Assembly (NCBI RefSeq): GCF_900497805.2
Contig: NW_020945064.1
Span: 7,224,819 to 7,288,818, forward strand
Direction: 5' to 3'
Source of the DNA: Vombatus ursinus
Taxonomy: Eukaryota; Chordata; Mammalia; Diprotodontia; Vombatidae
DNA length: 64,000 nt
The notes under the pieces were generated by a model that saw only the letters and a program-made list of their open reading frames with translations, did not search any database and was not told the origin of the DNA. Numbering within the stretch: the stretch's first letter is position 1; each line of letters begins with the position of its first letter. Both the position numbers and the translations under genes were made by a program. This document shows positions 20,147-29,929 of this stretch, one piece after another.

Positions 20147-21449
20147 AGAGGGTCAGAGCTTCCAGGAATAGGGAGGTGATATTCCCATTGTATTCTGCCC
20201 TCTTAGACCTCATCTGGCATCTTGTGTTCAATTCTGGGCGTATAGTTTAAGGAGGACGTTGATAAGCTGGAAAGCGCCAGAGGAGGGCAATTGGATGATG
20301 AAGGGTCTTTAGCCTTTGTCTTATGAGGAATGTTGCAGAATTTGGGCGTGTTTAGTCTGGAGAAAAGAAGATTTGGGTGAGACATGATATGTGTCTTCAA
20401 GTATCTGAAGGACTGTCATGTGAAGAGAGATAAGGCTTGTTCTGTTTGATCCAAAGGAGCAATGAGTGGAAGGTAGGATGTCTTAACAATGAGAGCAGGT
20501 CCCAAAATGGTAGCTTCCCCCACCTTGGAGATCTCCAAGTGGAAGCCAGACAACCTCTTGTCAAGGGTCATCGTGTTATGTATACTCATGTATGGCTTGG
20601 CCTGGACAGTCAGTGAAGTCCCGTCCAATTCTCAAATTCTGTGATGATGGTGGCAGGAGATCTCCATTAGCCAGGCATTTGCTGAAACTGTCTTTCTGTC
20701 AAAAGCAGAGCAGCAGCTTCCTGACTGGCCTTAATGATAATTTTATCCTTCACAAGGTGGAGGATCCAACAAATTCTATTTTGAATTCTCACCATGTGGT
20801 TACTCCATCTCATCAACCAATAGGGAGGGACAGGTTGTTAGGGTGGAAATGAAGGGGAATCTGGGGAGAGGCAACCACTCCTTCTTAGAGTCTGTGACAG
20901 AGAAGAGAAAAGTCAGAGATAGTCTGATGTGGAACCTAGATCTCAGGAAAACAGATTTCAAAAGGTTAAGATAAAAAGGATAAATAGGATCCCATGGCTT
21001 AAAAGTCTACAAGGGAAGTCAGCCCAGGAAGAATGGGGGATTCTTAAGAATGGAATTCTGAAAACATATAAGGAATTATTCCAATGAGGAGGAAGAATGG
21101 GGGTTGTCTGAAGAGACCAATGTGGACACACAGGAAACTCACCAACTGACTGTACAGGAGATGCAAGCAGAGGATAGACACAAGAGTATCACACTGAGCT
21201 GTGAAAATAGCGTCAGGGATGAAGGTCCAAAATATCAAAAAATAGCTTCATGGGTTTTTTTCCTTCTTCTTCTTTTTTTGTTAGCTATTCTGGGGGAAGG
21301 AGAAATATCAAAGAAGGGATAGGGCTGCTTCTTGGGGTGAATGGGATGATGATGACTGGTAACAAAGACTGCTCAACTCTCAGATTCTCTGCCAAGAAGA
21401 ATGCCCTCTGTGGTGAAAATGATAGAAAAAAATGTGTAACAGATTCAGT

Positions 21450-21718
21450 TATTGTTGTTGAGTCATTTTTCAGTTGTGTCCAACTCTTTGTGACCCCCTC
21501 TGGAGTTTTCTGGGCAAAGATACTTGAGTGGCTTGCCATTTCCTTCTCCATGTCACTTTTTTTTTTTTACAAATGAGGAAACTGAGGCAAACAGGGTTAA
21601 GTGACCTGCCCAGGGTCACACAGCTAGGAAGTGTCTGAGGTCAGGAGTTAAACTCATGAAGATGAATCTTCTTGATTCCAAGCCCAGGGCTCTAGCCAAT
21701 GTGCTATCTAACTGCTCC
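21450..21718 (-). mobile_element. Mar1-type SINE nested in CR1/L3 copy B
   Basis: TTGTTGTTGAGTCATTTTTC, GAAACTGAGGCAAACAGGGT and GTGCTATCTAACTGCTCC, with a T-run insertion in the body. Confidence 0.85.
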
Positions 21719-21845
21719 AGGTAACAGGTAGTTGACACCTAAGACAGGTAAGGAGACAAGAAAGGAGTTCAGAGCTTGCCCTTGATGCATTCACATCCCC
21801 TGGCCCAGATGAACTCTCTCCTTGGGTCCTAAAAGAACTAGCAGA

Positions 21846-22135
21846 TGGGAAATAAGATATACAGGCAATGGGGTATAGAGATCTATCCTGAAAAAAAAAA
21901 AAGAAAAGAAAAGAAATCTATCCTGCCCTACAGGAAAAAAGAAGGGGAAGGGGATAAGAGAAGGGGGGGAACAGAAGGGAGAGCAGATTAGGGAAGGGGT
22001 ATTCAGAATGCATGCCATCTTGGGGTGGGGGAGGGACAAGATGGAGAGAAAATTTGGAACTCAAAATCTCGTGGAAGTGAATGTTGAAAACTGAAAAACA
22101 AATAAATTAATAAACTCCAAAAAAAAAAAAAAAAA
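21846..22135 (+). mobile_element. L1-like 3' UTR segment with polypurine tract
   Basis: TCTATCCTGCCCTACAGGAA, long G/A run, AGAATGCATGCCATCTTGGG, GAGAAAATTTGGAACTCAAA, AATAAATTAATAAA and poly-A. Resembles the marsupial L1-type 3' UTR I remember; family name tentative. Related pieces at 35.3 and 42.9 kb. Confidence 0.55.
21891..21915 (+). mobile_element. 25-bp A-rich insertion with 10-bp flanking duplication
   Basis: ATCTATCCTG at 21881-21890 recurs at 21916-21925 with only a (A)n/(GAAAA)n stretch between. Looks like a retrotransposition event that delivered only a tail. Confidence 0.6.
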
Positions 22136-22637
22136 ATTAAAAGTCCTGACCTTTAAGATAGGGAAAAGAATACTCTGTGTACCATAGGCCAGTGAACTTG
22201 CCATTGATTCTTGGGAAAATTCCAGGAGGGTTCAGGAAAGAAATGCTAATTGAACCTTTAGAAAGTGAAGGGATGATCATGACTCCAGCATGATGTCATT
22301 GAGAACAGGTCATACCAGACTAATCTTATTTCCTTTTCTGATGGGGTTTCAAAGCTGGCAGATCAGGGGAATGTTGCAGATTTTGCTTATCTAGATTTTA
22401 GCAAAGGATTTGATAGATTATCTCACCATTCTGGTGGGGAAAAGCTATTTAACATATTTATCTTTGGAATATCCAAAGATGGCATGCTTCTCAAATCCGC
22501 AGATGACATAAAGCTAGTAGGTAGAGCTACCACAGTGGATGATAGAGTCAGGACCCCCAACCCATCCTTCCCCCCAGAAAAAGAATCTTGACAGGCTAGA
22601 AAGATAGTTCTCCAACTTTTTAGGCTCATTTGCTCTT

Positions 22638-22804
22638 CTTTTTCTTTTTTCGCTTTTTGGTGAGGCAATCAGGGTTAAGTGACTTGCCCAGGGTCACACA
22701 GCTCTAGTAAGTGTCAAGTATCTGAGGCCAGATTTGAACTCAGGTCCTCCTGACTCCAAGGCCAGAGCTCTATCTACTGCACCACCTAGCTACCCCCCCC
22801 CCCC
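22638..22804 (-). mobile_element. WSINE-type SINE with 15-bp target duplication, nested in CR1/L3 copy B
   Basis: T-rich tail, GTTAAGTGACTTGCCCAGGG, CCACCTAGCTACCCC. GGCTCATTTGCTCTT is repeated perfectly at 22623-22637 and 22805-22819. Confidence 0.92.
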
Positions 22805-23581
22805 GGCTCATTTGCTCTTAATACTTATTGTGGACTCCCTAAAGAGCTTGTTTGTGTGGGCCGTCCCCGTCATTATTTACTGTATTAGAAATTAAAACAT
22901 CTTACTATTATTTTGGAAACAGTTTTGACCTTGCAGACCTCCTGAAAGGGTCTTGGGGATTCCTGGGCTTTGATATCAGGAAAAGCTCTCTTAACAATGA
23001 GAACTGTCCAAAAATGGTGACTTCCCCAGGAAGCTGGGAGTCCCTGAGACCCTCAAATCACATTTTAAGAATGACTGAGCTAAATTATTGGACTGAATCT
23101 AATAAGGTAAAATGCAATAGAGATAAAAACAAAATCTTACACTTAGGTTTAAGAAAATGAACTTCACAAGTAGAGGATGGTGGAGACATGATTAGATAAC
23201 AGGTCTTTGGAAAAAGATCTGGGGGTCTTGGTGGATTTCAACCTCAGTATGAGTTTGTAGTGACATGATGGCCAAAAAACACTGACATTATTTTGTGTTG
23301 AGAAGCCTGGGGTCCAGGGCAATGGATGCGATTATCCCATTATATCCAAGTCAGACCATATCCGTTTTCAGTTCTGGGTGCCACGTTTTAGGATTGAAGT
23401 TGATAAACAGGAAGGCAATTAGGGTAGTGAAGGACCTTGAAATCATACCGGATGAGTAGAGGCTGAAGGAATTGTGGATGCTTCCAATGGAGAAGAGAAG
23501 GCTGAAGGGGGAATCCAACATTGGACCTCAAGTATTTGAAAGCCTCCCATGCAAATGATGGATTAAACTCATTTTACTCTA

Positions 23582-23801
23582 TTTCATTTATTTATTTATG
23601 TATGTATGTGTGTATGTATGTATGTATGTATGTATGTATTTATGTATTTATTTATTTATTTATTTGGCTAGGCAGTGGGGTTAAGTGACTTGCCCAGGGT
23701 CACACGGCTAGAAAGTGTTATGTGTCTGAGGCTGGATTTAAACTCAGGTCCTCCTGACTCCAGGGCCGGTGCTCTATCCACTGCGCCACCTAACTGCCCC
23801 T
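23582..23801 (-). mobile_element. WSINE-type SINE with 13-bp target duplication and tail grown into a microsatellite
   Basis: TCATTTTACTCTA flanks it at 23569-23581 and 23802-23814. The tail is now TTTATTTATG/TATG repeats about 80 bases long, followed by GGTTAAGTGACTTGCCCAGG and CACCTAACTGCCCC. Confidence 0.92.
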
Positions 23802-23996
23802 TCATTTTACTCTAGAACGCAGAAATAAGAGTAATGGGCAGAAGTTTCAGAAAGGTAGATTTAATCATGACATAGGGGGAAATGTCCTAATAATTAGAGC
23901 TATTCAACAGGGGAATGGGCTTCCTCTGGAGGGGGTGAGTTTCTCTGTCACCGGAGGAGGGCAAGGAAAGCTGGATGAGTAGAAGGGGCGCTCATA

Positions 23997-24110
23997 GGGG
24001 CGGCTAGGTGGTGGCACCAGCCCTGGAGTCTGGAGGACTCAAATCCAGCCTCAGATACTTACTAGCTGTGTGACCCTAGACAAGTCACTTAACCCTGAAT
24101 GCTGATTGCT
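23997..24110 (+). mobile_element. WSINE-type SINE, short, nested in CR1/L3 copy B
   Basis: GGGGCGGCTAGGTGGTGGCA start, TAGCTGTGTGACCCTAGACA, ending ACTTAACCCTGAATGCTG. Confidence 0.8.
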
Positions 24111-24317
24111 TGCTCAGGTAGGTATGAGTTTGAAAAGCCTCTAGCTCTGTGATTCTCTTAACAAACCTCTTTCTAGAACCACAAGTGAACCTGACCAACC
24201 CCTGGGTGCCAATGGTTACACTGCCCTGTCAAGGTCATTCATTCCAGGAGGGATACAAATTGACGGATGAAAATCAAACTTGATCTTCAGGCTCCCTAAA
24301 AGGTTTTCTAACCCTTT

Positions 24318-24456
24318 CATTGAACAGATAAAGGCCCAGAAGAGTTAAGTGACTTGCCCAGGGTCACACAGCTAGTAAGTAACTGAGGCTGGATTGAACT
24401 CAGGCACTCATGACTCCAGGGCTGGTGCTCTATCCACTGTACCACCTAGCTGCCCC
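24318..24456 (-). mobile_element. Mar/MIR-type SINE
   Basis: GAACAGATAAAGGCCCAGAA, GTGACTTGCCCAGGGTCACA and CCACCTAGCTGCCCC. Confidence 0.75.
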
Positions 24457-24849
24457 TACCCAAACCCAGGTCCATTGTCTCCAAATCCATGATTCTCTGC
24501 ACTGTACCATCCAGAGCTGGGGAAGGCAACTTCAGATCTGTAGGCACTTCCTAAATGGGCCTCAAATGGGAGAGACTTGGAGACAAGCCCTGGCTGGCCT
24601 GGGTGGGGAGCTACCAGGACCAGGACATCTTCATTGTTGCTCCACACCTCCCTTCCCCCTGGACAGGGGAGGGGAGGGGGGTAGGAGCTTCCTATCTTAG
24701 ATAATCAGGCCAAGGAATGGGGCTGGAAGGAACTGTGGAGGGAAGGTCTAGGGTCCAGCTGAAGCAATATTGGTCTAAAATCTGTACAGATCTGCTCCAC
24801 CCGGCTTCCCTGGGCCTCTTCCACAGCTGGAAAGACTGGGAGACTGAAA

Positions 24850-25066
24850 ACCTGGTTAGGACCACATCTGGAAAAGAGCCTTCTGTTCTGGACCCACATT
24901 CAGGAAGGGGATTCAGAAACCACAGCACGTCTCAAGGAGGGTGAGCAGACCAGAGACTTCACTACACACGGATTGGGGAAAGAAAAAACCTGCACGATAC
25001 TTTATCTGGAGAAGAGAAGATGTATGGGGTGTCTCATCTGTGTCTTCAAAAATTTGAACAGCTGTG
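24850..25066 (+). mobile_element. CR1/L3 LINE 3' fragment, copy C
   Basis: GGTTAGGACCACATCTGGAA, TATCTGGAGAAGAGAAGATG and CTGTGTCTTCAAAAATTTGA match the region of CR1/L3 that also appears near 20350 in copy A. Confidence 0.6.
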
Positions 25067-25313
25067 ATGTTGTTGGTGTTCAGTCTTGTTCAACCCTTTG
25101 TGACCCCATTTGGGGTTTTCTTGGCAGAGATACTGGGGTAGTTTGTCATTTCCTTCTGCTCATTTTGCAGATAAGGAAACTGAGGGAAATGGGGCTAAGT
25201 GACTTGCCCAGGGTCACACAGCTAATAAGTGTCTGAGGCCAGATTTGAACTCAAGAAGACCAGTCTTCCTAACTCCAGACCCAGGGCTCTAACCACTGCA
25301 CCACCGAGCTGCC
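25067..25313 (-). mobile_element. Mar1-type SINE
   Basis: TGTTGTTGGTGTTCAGTCTT through CCCATTTGGGGTTTTCTTGG to CACCGAGCTGCCC, inserted into CR1/L3 copy C. Confidence 0.85.
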
Positions 25314-25317
25314 CACA

Positions 25318-25440
25318 CGTTTATATAACACCTACTATGTGCCAGGCACTACGGTAAGCACTTTACAAATATTATCTCATTTGCTCCTCATACAACCCTG
25401 GGAGGTAGGTGCCACTATTATCCCCATTTTTCTCATCCAT
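25318..25440 (-). mobile_element. MIR3/L2-type fragment
   Basis: CACCTACTATGTGCCAGGCA, AGCACTTTACAAATATTATC and TGGGAGGTAGGTGCCACTAT. Confidence 0.65.
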
Positions 25441-25594
25441 CATCTCATTTGATTTTCACACCAACTCTGTGGCAGGTCAAAGATTATTCCTCACTATTCA
25501 GGAGCCTGAGGTAGGGTGGAGATCCCTTCAGCTCCAGGTCACCATCCTTGTTCTTGTGTGTTTCTAACATTGCTATCAACAGAAGGGCTGGTCT

Positions 25595-25680
25595 TACTGC
25601 TCCCATTTGACAGATGAGGAAACTGAGACTTGGCCAAGATCACACAGTGCTAGGTTGGAACCCAGGTCTCCATTCTTCTA
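25595..25680 (-). mobile_element. MIR SINE fragment
   Basis: CATTTGACAGATGAGGAAAC, CAAGATCACACAGTGCTAGG. Confidence 0.6.
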
Positions 25681-25976
25681 TTCTACTCATTTTTTCACAG
25701 AACTTACACTCTACTGCCTCCCACCCTGGAGTTGTTTCGCTTCCAAACTCTCTGGCCAGGGGAGGAGATGCCTTCCAAGCTGTCATAGAGACCCATCCAT
25801 CCCCACAGAAGCCTGGGGGATGCCAGGCAATAATTAGAAGCAAAGAAGAGGAGGACAGTGCAAGGAAAGGTTGCTCCTGGTTTTTTTTCCTCTCCCCCCC
25901 TCTGCTCCATGTCTCCCCCTTCTTCCCCTTTCTCTTCTTCCCTCTCCAAACAACGAAGAAAAATAGACTGGTGGGT

Positions 25977-26270
25977 GATAGCGACTATCTCGGATAACGC
26001 CACGATTCCTTCCTCAGTTCTCTGGGCAGAGATAGGAAGAGAGGCAAGCAGCAGGAGCAGAGCTGGGAATCATCAACCCAGCTCGATAAGGGGGCCGCTG
26101 AAATGTTAGCAAAAATATTTAGACAATAAATGAAGTATCAGAAAGCAGCATAGATCTTTAAGAAATCAATCATCTTGTACTGTGTGTCTGGACACCCGGC
26201 GCCGAAGCCCAGATAGCCGCCAAACTGGGGAGATAAGGGTTAATCAAGGATTTAATTCTGCACAAGATAA
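25977..26270. promoter_or_regulatory. Cluster of six GATA sites, candidate blood-cell enhancer
   Basis: WGATAR matches: TGATAG 25977, CTATCT 25985, AGATAG 26030 (followed by GAAG, giving a GATA-ETS pairing AGATAGGAAG), AGATAG 26211, AGATAA 26231 and 26265. GGATAA and CGATAA near-matches also occur. Chance expectation for 294 bases on both strands is about 0.6. The stretch matches no repeat I know. Function is inference. Confidence 0.4.
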
Positions 26271-26534
26271 AAAGGAGTTCAGCCTTAAAAAGGGAGAGAA
26301 AGAAAAAGAGGCAAGACTCCCCTTTCCTTCCCACCCCCATTTGCCAAAGCTTTGGGATGACTTTTCTCCCTATCACTCCCTGGGCCCCCCACTCCCTCCA
26401 CCCTCCCAGATATCTCACCGGGTTGGCAAGTGTTTCTAATGACCTACTAATTCTCCCAGGACTGTCCTCCACCCACAGTCTCAAGAGCAAAGGCCTTCAG
26501 GAGGAGGGACAGAAAGAAAGACAAATCACGGCAT

Positions 26535-26655
26535 GTCAGAGCTCTCCCCTGGAATATAGGATGTCAGAGCTTGGGAGGGTCATTACAGATCATCTGCTCC
26601 AACTTCCTCACTTAATGGATGAGGGAATGGAGGCCCAGAGAGGCTAATGGGGAGG
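26535..26655 (-). mobile_element. MIR-type SINE with one 33-bp-like head unit
   Basis: AGGATGTCAGAGCTTGGGAG then CATCTGCTCCAACTTCCTCA and GAGGCCCAGAGAGGCTAA: the same head sequence as the tandem arrays but in single copy. Confidence 0.65.
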
Positions 26656-26689
26656 AGAAGCAGGCGGGGGTTGGTTCGGGCAGGAATCA

Positions 26690-26950
26690 AGTCAAGTTAA
26701 TAAGTAAACAAGAATGTATTAAGTGCCTTGTTCTAATAGCTGCAGATATGAAGACGGACCCTCCAAGAGCTCATACTCTAATGGGGGGAGACAATATGCA
26801 AACAATGATATACATACAAGACACACACAGTATAAATGGGACTATAAATGGTAGTTATGAAGGGGAGGCATTGGAAGGGGGTTGGTGGGGAGAAGGAAGT
26901 AAGGGAGAGCAGAAAGTAGGATTTGAGTTGACTTGAAGGAAGCCAGGAAA
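26690..26950 (-). mobile_element. L2 LINE 3' portion, antisense
   Basis: AGAATGTATTAAGTGCCTTG, AAGAGCTCATACTCTAATGG, TTTGAGTTGACTTGAAGGAA. Confidence 0.75.
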
Positions 26951-26967
26951 ACTAGGTAGTGAAGGAG

Positions 26968-27085
26968 ATTGTAAGCTCCTCAAGGGCAGGGACTGTCTTT
27001 TGCTTCTTTTTGTATCCCCATTGCTTAGCATGGTGCCTGGCACACAGAAGGTGCCTAATAAATGTTTATTAGCTGACTGACTGTA
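26968..27085 (+). mobile_element. L2 LINE 3' end
   Basis: ATTGTAAGCTCCTCAAGGGC, TTGTATCCCCATTGCTTAGC, TGCCTAATAAATGTTTATTA. Tail to tail with the previous antisense copy. Confidence 0.85.
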
Positions 27086-27144
27086 TGACCTTTTGACCTG
27101 TAGTTGAGTGAGAATATATCTGCTAGCTTCTCCCAAACTGACAC

Positions 27145-27300
27145 CGGACAAGTCACTTAACCTTCTTTGCCTCAGTTTCCTCATCTGCAAAATGAGCTGG
27201 AGAAGGAAATAGCAAACCACTCCAGTATCTTTGCCAAGAAAACCCCAAATGGGGTCATGAAAAGTCAGACAAGACTGAAAAATGACTGAATTGAACTGAA
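27145..27300 (+). mobile_element. 5'-truncated Mar1-type SINE
   Basis: GGACAAGTCACTTAACCTTC, GAGCTGGAGAAGGAAATAGC, CCCCAAATGGGGTCATGAAA, tail GACTGAATTGAACTGAAC. Confidence 0.85.
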
Positions 27301-27304
27301 CTGA

Positions 27305-27525
27305 TGATGACGAAAGCTAGCATTTCTATGGTGCCTGCTATGCTCTAGGCACTGTGCTAAGCACTTTACAAATGCTATCTCATTTGAACCTCACAACAAG
27401 CCTGGGAGGTAGGTGCCATTGTTATCCCCATTTTACAGTTGAGAAAACTGAGGCAAACAGAGGTTAAGTGTGTAAGGCCATATTTGAACTCAGGTCTTCC
27501 TGAATCCATATCTAGTGTTCTGTCC
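27305..27525 (-). mobile_element. MIR3-type SINE
   Basis: GGTGCCTGCTATGCTCTAGG, TGCTATCTCATTTGAACCTC, CCATTTTACAGTTGAGAAAA, AACTCAGGTCTTCCTGAATC. Confidence 0.7.
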
Positions 27526-27534
27526 TCATGGTGA

Positions 27535-28733
27535 CCCAAGAAGAAACCGATGCGGATATACAGGGAGGTCACCCACCAACTTAGATGTTCAAAAGAAATG
27601 TACAAAAGTTGGAAACAAGGGAGAGGTAAAAGAATACAAACATTAAAGCATGGCACGATCCTGGAAAAAGTGTCAGAAATTCCAAAGTTCAGAGTGAGCC
27701 CAGGCTAGCGAGGAAAGCTAAGAACCACAAAAAGGGTTGGGATTTTTTTATATGCTTATTTTTTTTGTTTTGTTTTTAACAAAAAAGAGTATCAAACAAG
27801 GGCTGGCATGTTTTCACTTGGGGTGCACAACCCAGACAAGTCAGAGCTGTTATTATGCTTCTGTTTTCCCTGCCAAGGACAATGACCTTCACACTGGAAA
27901 TGATAGAACAAAATTGACTGACAGAGAGTTGATGCACAGGATAAGTAAGGAGATTGTTAGAGATCACCCAGCTGGATGAATTCAAGTCACCTGACCCAGA
28001 TGAACTACCTCTTCAAGGCCTGAAAGAACTGGCAAATATGACTACCACGCCACTGGCAGTACAACCTGAAAGATCATGGAAAAAAACAGGAGAGGTGACA
28101 CAAAGTTGGAGAAGGGCAAATGATCTGATCTTCCAAAACACAAAAGAAGAGAACCAAGTCTACAAATTCTAGGCCAGTGAGCTGAACTTTGATTCCTAAG
28201 AGAGTCCTAGAAGGGATCATTAAAGGGATGGTCGGTGAATATCTAGAAAGGGAAACAACGATGACAAAGAGCCAGCTTGGCTTCATCTAGGCTAAGTCAC
28301 GCCACATAACCTTAATCCTCTGAACAGGATTACGAAGTGATCAGAATCAGGGAGTGCTGTGAACGCAACTTGCCCAGATGTCTACAAAGCTTTTGATAAA
28401 GTATCTGAAACTATTCTTGTGGAGAAGATGGAGAGATAGAGATTGGAGGATAACACAATCAGATGGATTCAGACCAAGCTGGATGGCCAGACTGAAAGAA
28501 GAGTTGTTAATGATTCAGTGCCAATGTGGCACAGAGTCACCAGGGAAGGACCCCAGGTATCTGTGCTTGGATCTGTGCTGTTTCACACTTTTATCAATGA
28601 AGTGGATAAAGGCATAGATGGTATGCTCATCCACCTAACAGTTGATTCCAAGCTGGGAGTGGGGGGAAGAGCTAATGAGAATGGATGACAGAGTCAGGAT
28701 CAAAATGGAGTTTGGTAGGCTAGAGCACTGAGT
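27535..28733 (+). mobile_element. CR1/L3-clade LINE fossil, copy D
   Basis: The best preserved copy. A frame near 27970 reads LDEFKSPDPDELPLQGLKEL; the RT core near 28380-28680 gives RTNWLNG-like and PQVSVLGSVLFHTFINEVDK, close to the classic PQGSVLGPVLFNIFINDLDK motif. It ends where a Mar1 begins. Confidence 0.85.
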
Positions 28734-28958
28734 TGTTTTTTCAGTCATATTCAACTCTCTATGACCCCATTTGGGGTTTTCTCAGCAGAGATACTAGAGT
28801 GATTTGCCATTTCTTTCTCCAGCTCATTTGACAGATGAGGAAACTGAGGCAAACAGGGTTTAGTGACGTGCCCAGGGTCACACAGCCAGTGTCTGAGGCT
28901 ACGTGAGTCTTCCTAACTCCAGGCCTAGTGCTCGATCCACTGCATGTCCTGGATGCCC
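28734..28958 (-). mobile_element. Mar1-type SINE
   Basis: TTTTTCAGTCATATTCAACT, CCAGCTCATTTGACAGATGA, ending near TGTCCTGGATGCCCC; cuts CR1/L3 copy D. Confidence 0.82.
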
Positions 28959-29399
28959 CAGCTCTAGGAAGACGGTCCTATAATCTGGGACGCATCTATC
29001 ACCTAGTAATTTATCTATGTGCCTTCCTTAAACCTCATTCAATTTTCTGCCTGTACCACCTAACAGGAACAAGAGGTCCTCCAAGCTTTCTCCTCTCTAT
29101 GAAAAGAGGTCGCACAATGAGTTATTTTAAGTTTGGGGCGAGGAGGAGCATGGCATAATTCTAGAATCCTGGGATTCGGTGACCAGATCTGTGCTCTCCA
29201 GGCCTCCCCTCAGGGACAATCCTACTCATGCTTTCCAAATCTTAAAGGGCCATACAAACATGAGCTATAATTAACACAAAGGAGAATGAAATTACTGGCA
29301 TGGTCTTGTCACAAGCAAGGGAGACATTTTCAAAGGGGACTTAATTTGGATCATATATTTAAACAGGGTGACCAGCCAACAAATACCCAATGCATGCTG

Positions 29400-29525
29400 A
29401 CAAGGTAGAAAGCCCTGGACTGGAAATCAGGGGACTGGCTTTCGATCTTGGCTCTGCCATTTCACTTGGTGTATGACTCTGGGAAAGACAGTTCCCCTTT
29501 TTGGGTCTCATTTTAAAAATGTACT
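29400..29525 (+). mobile_element. MIR SINE
   Basis: AAAGCCCTGGACTGGAAATC, TTGGCTCTGCCATTTCACTT. Confidence 0.6.
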
Positions 29526-29654
29526 TTACTCATTTGCTCAGGGATTGAAATGTAGGGTTCTTCTGCAATTGCCAAGGGCCACATAGGGTCAACTGCCATC
29601 GGGGCTGGAGCCAAGGCAGCAGGAAACAGGGGGAAGAAAGCTCGAGATCCTTAC

Positions 29655-29776
29655 CGTCTCTGTTTGCCCTTCACTCTGGATGTTTCCACTGAATGGACCC
29701 CAGGAAATTCCCTCAGGGAGACTCCTCTTGGCACGAACTTTGCTTTCCCCATCCTGTGAGATTAACTCCAATTCAT
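29655..29776 (-). CDS. ZFPM1: ZFPM1 (FOG1) coding exon, first of three seen; start of the PR-like domain
   Basis: Internal coding exon of the GATA cofactor FOG1. The minus strand shows a pyrimidine/T-rich tract ending TCTAG just before the exon and a GTAAGG donor just after ACG. The first two bases complete a split GAT codon; the remaining 40 codons end on a codon boundary. The peptide reads DELELISQDGESKVRAKRSL and, a little later, ISWGPFSGNIQS. From memory of the family this aligns with mouse FOG1 (EELELALQDG, then LSWGPFYGSIQT) and human FOG1 (DELEPVVQDG, then LSWGPFHGSVQT). FOG1 is a nuclear multi-zinc-finger protein that binds GATA1/GATA2 in red-cell and platelet development; this segment begins its N-terminal PR-like domain. 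The FOG2 paralogue has WGPFPGKM here and differs more. The preceding exon was not found in the 34 kb to the right. Confidence 0.93.
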
Positions 29777-29929
29777 CTAGATTAAAAAAAGACAAAAGAA
29801 TGATAAGAAAAGAACAAGACAGCTATTTGGCTCTACCTGTCCATGGACTATGGCAGGAGACAGGCATTCTAAACACCTTGGGCCCTCTTCCCAGGTGTGG
29901 TACATCACAATCTCTCCCTGTCCCCGGGT

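Larger units (their letters stand above)
18955..20650 (+). mobile_element. CR1/L3-clade LINE fossil, copy A
   Basis: An endonuclease remnant near 18955-19060 (frame giving RAYYRSLS then EEEIDDEAG, against the usual YYRPPSQEEEID). A reverse-transcriptase region follows to about 19900 (QHGF-like start, FINDLDKG-like FIIDVDKG). A 3' region from 20150 ends TCAAATTCTGTGATGATGG, like the CR1-type terminus. Heavily mutated, interrupted by a Mar1 and an AT palindrome. Confidence 0.75.
20860..24155 (+). mobile_element. CR1/L3-clade LINE fossil, copy B, with five nested insertions
   Basis: Pre-RT region from about 20860, then a block reading SPGPDELSPWVLKELADG near 21795-21845, RT core near 22320-22550 (frame giving DFAYLDFSKGFDR; canonical YLDFSKAFD), ILHLGLRK near 23140, and the 3' region to about 24155 (CTCTAGCTCTGTGATTCT). 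SINEs and an L1-like piece split it, showing it is older than all of them. Confidence 0.75.
9806..29654 (-). other. ZFPM1: ZFPM1 intron between the first and second seen exons (19,849 bases)
   Basis: Bounded by a GTAAGG donor and a CCTGACAG acceptor on the minus strand. Unique stretches without recognised repeats are 11240-12200, 12630-13190, 13320-14205, 14320-14740, 14860-15335, 16040-17340, 25680-26530 and 28960-29400. Some of these carry clustered GATA sites. 18.9-28.7 kb is dominated by CR1/L3 LINE fossils and SINEs inserted into them. Confidence 0.85.
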
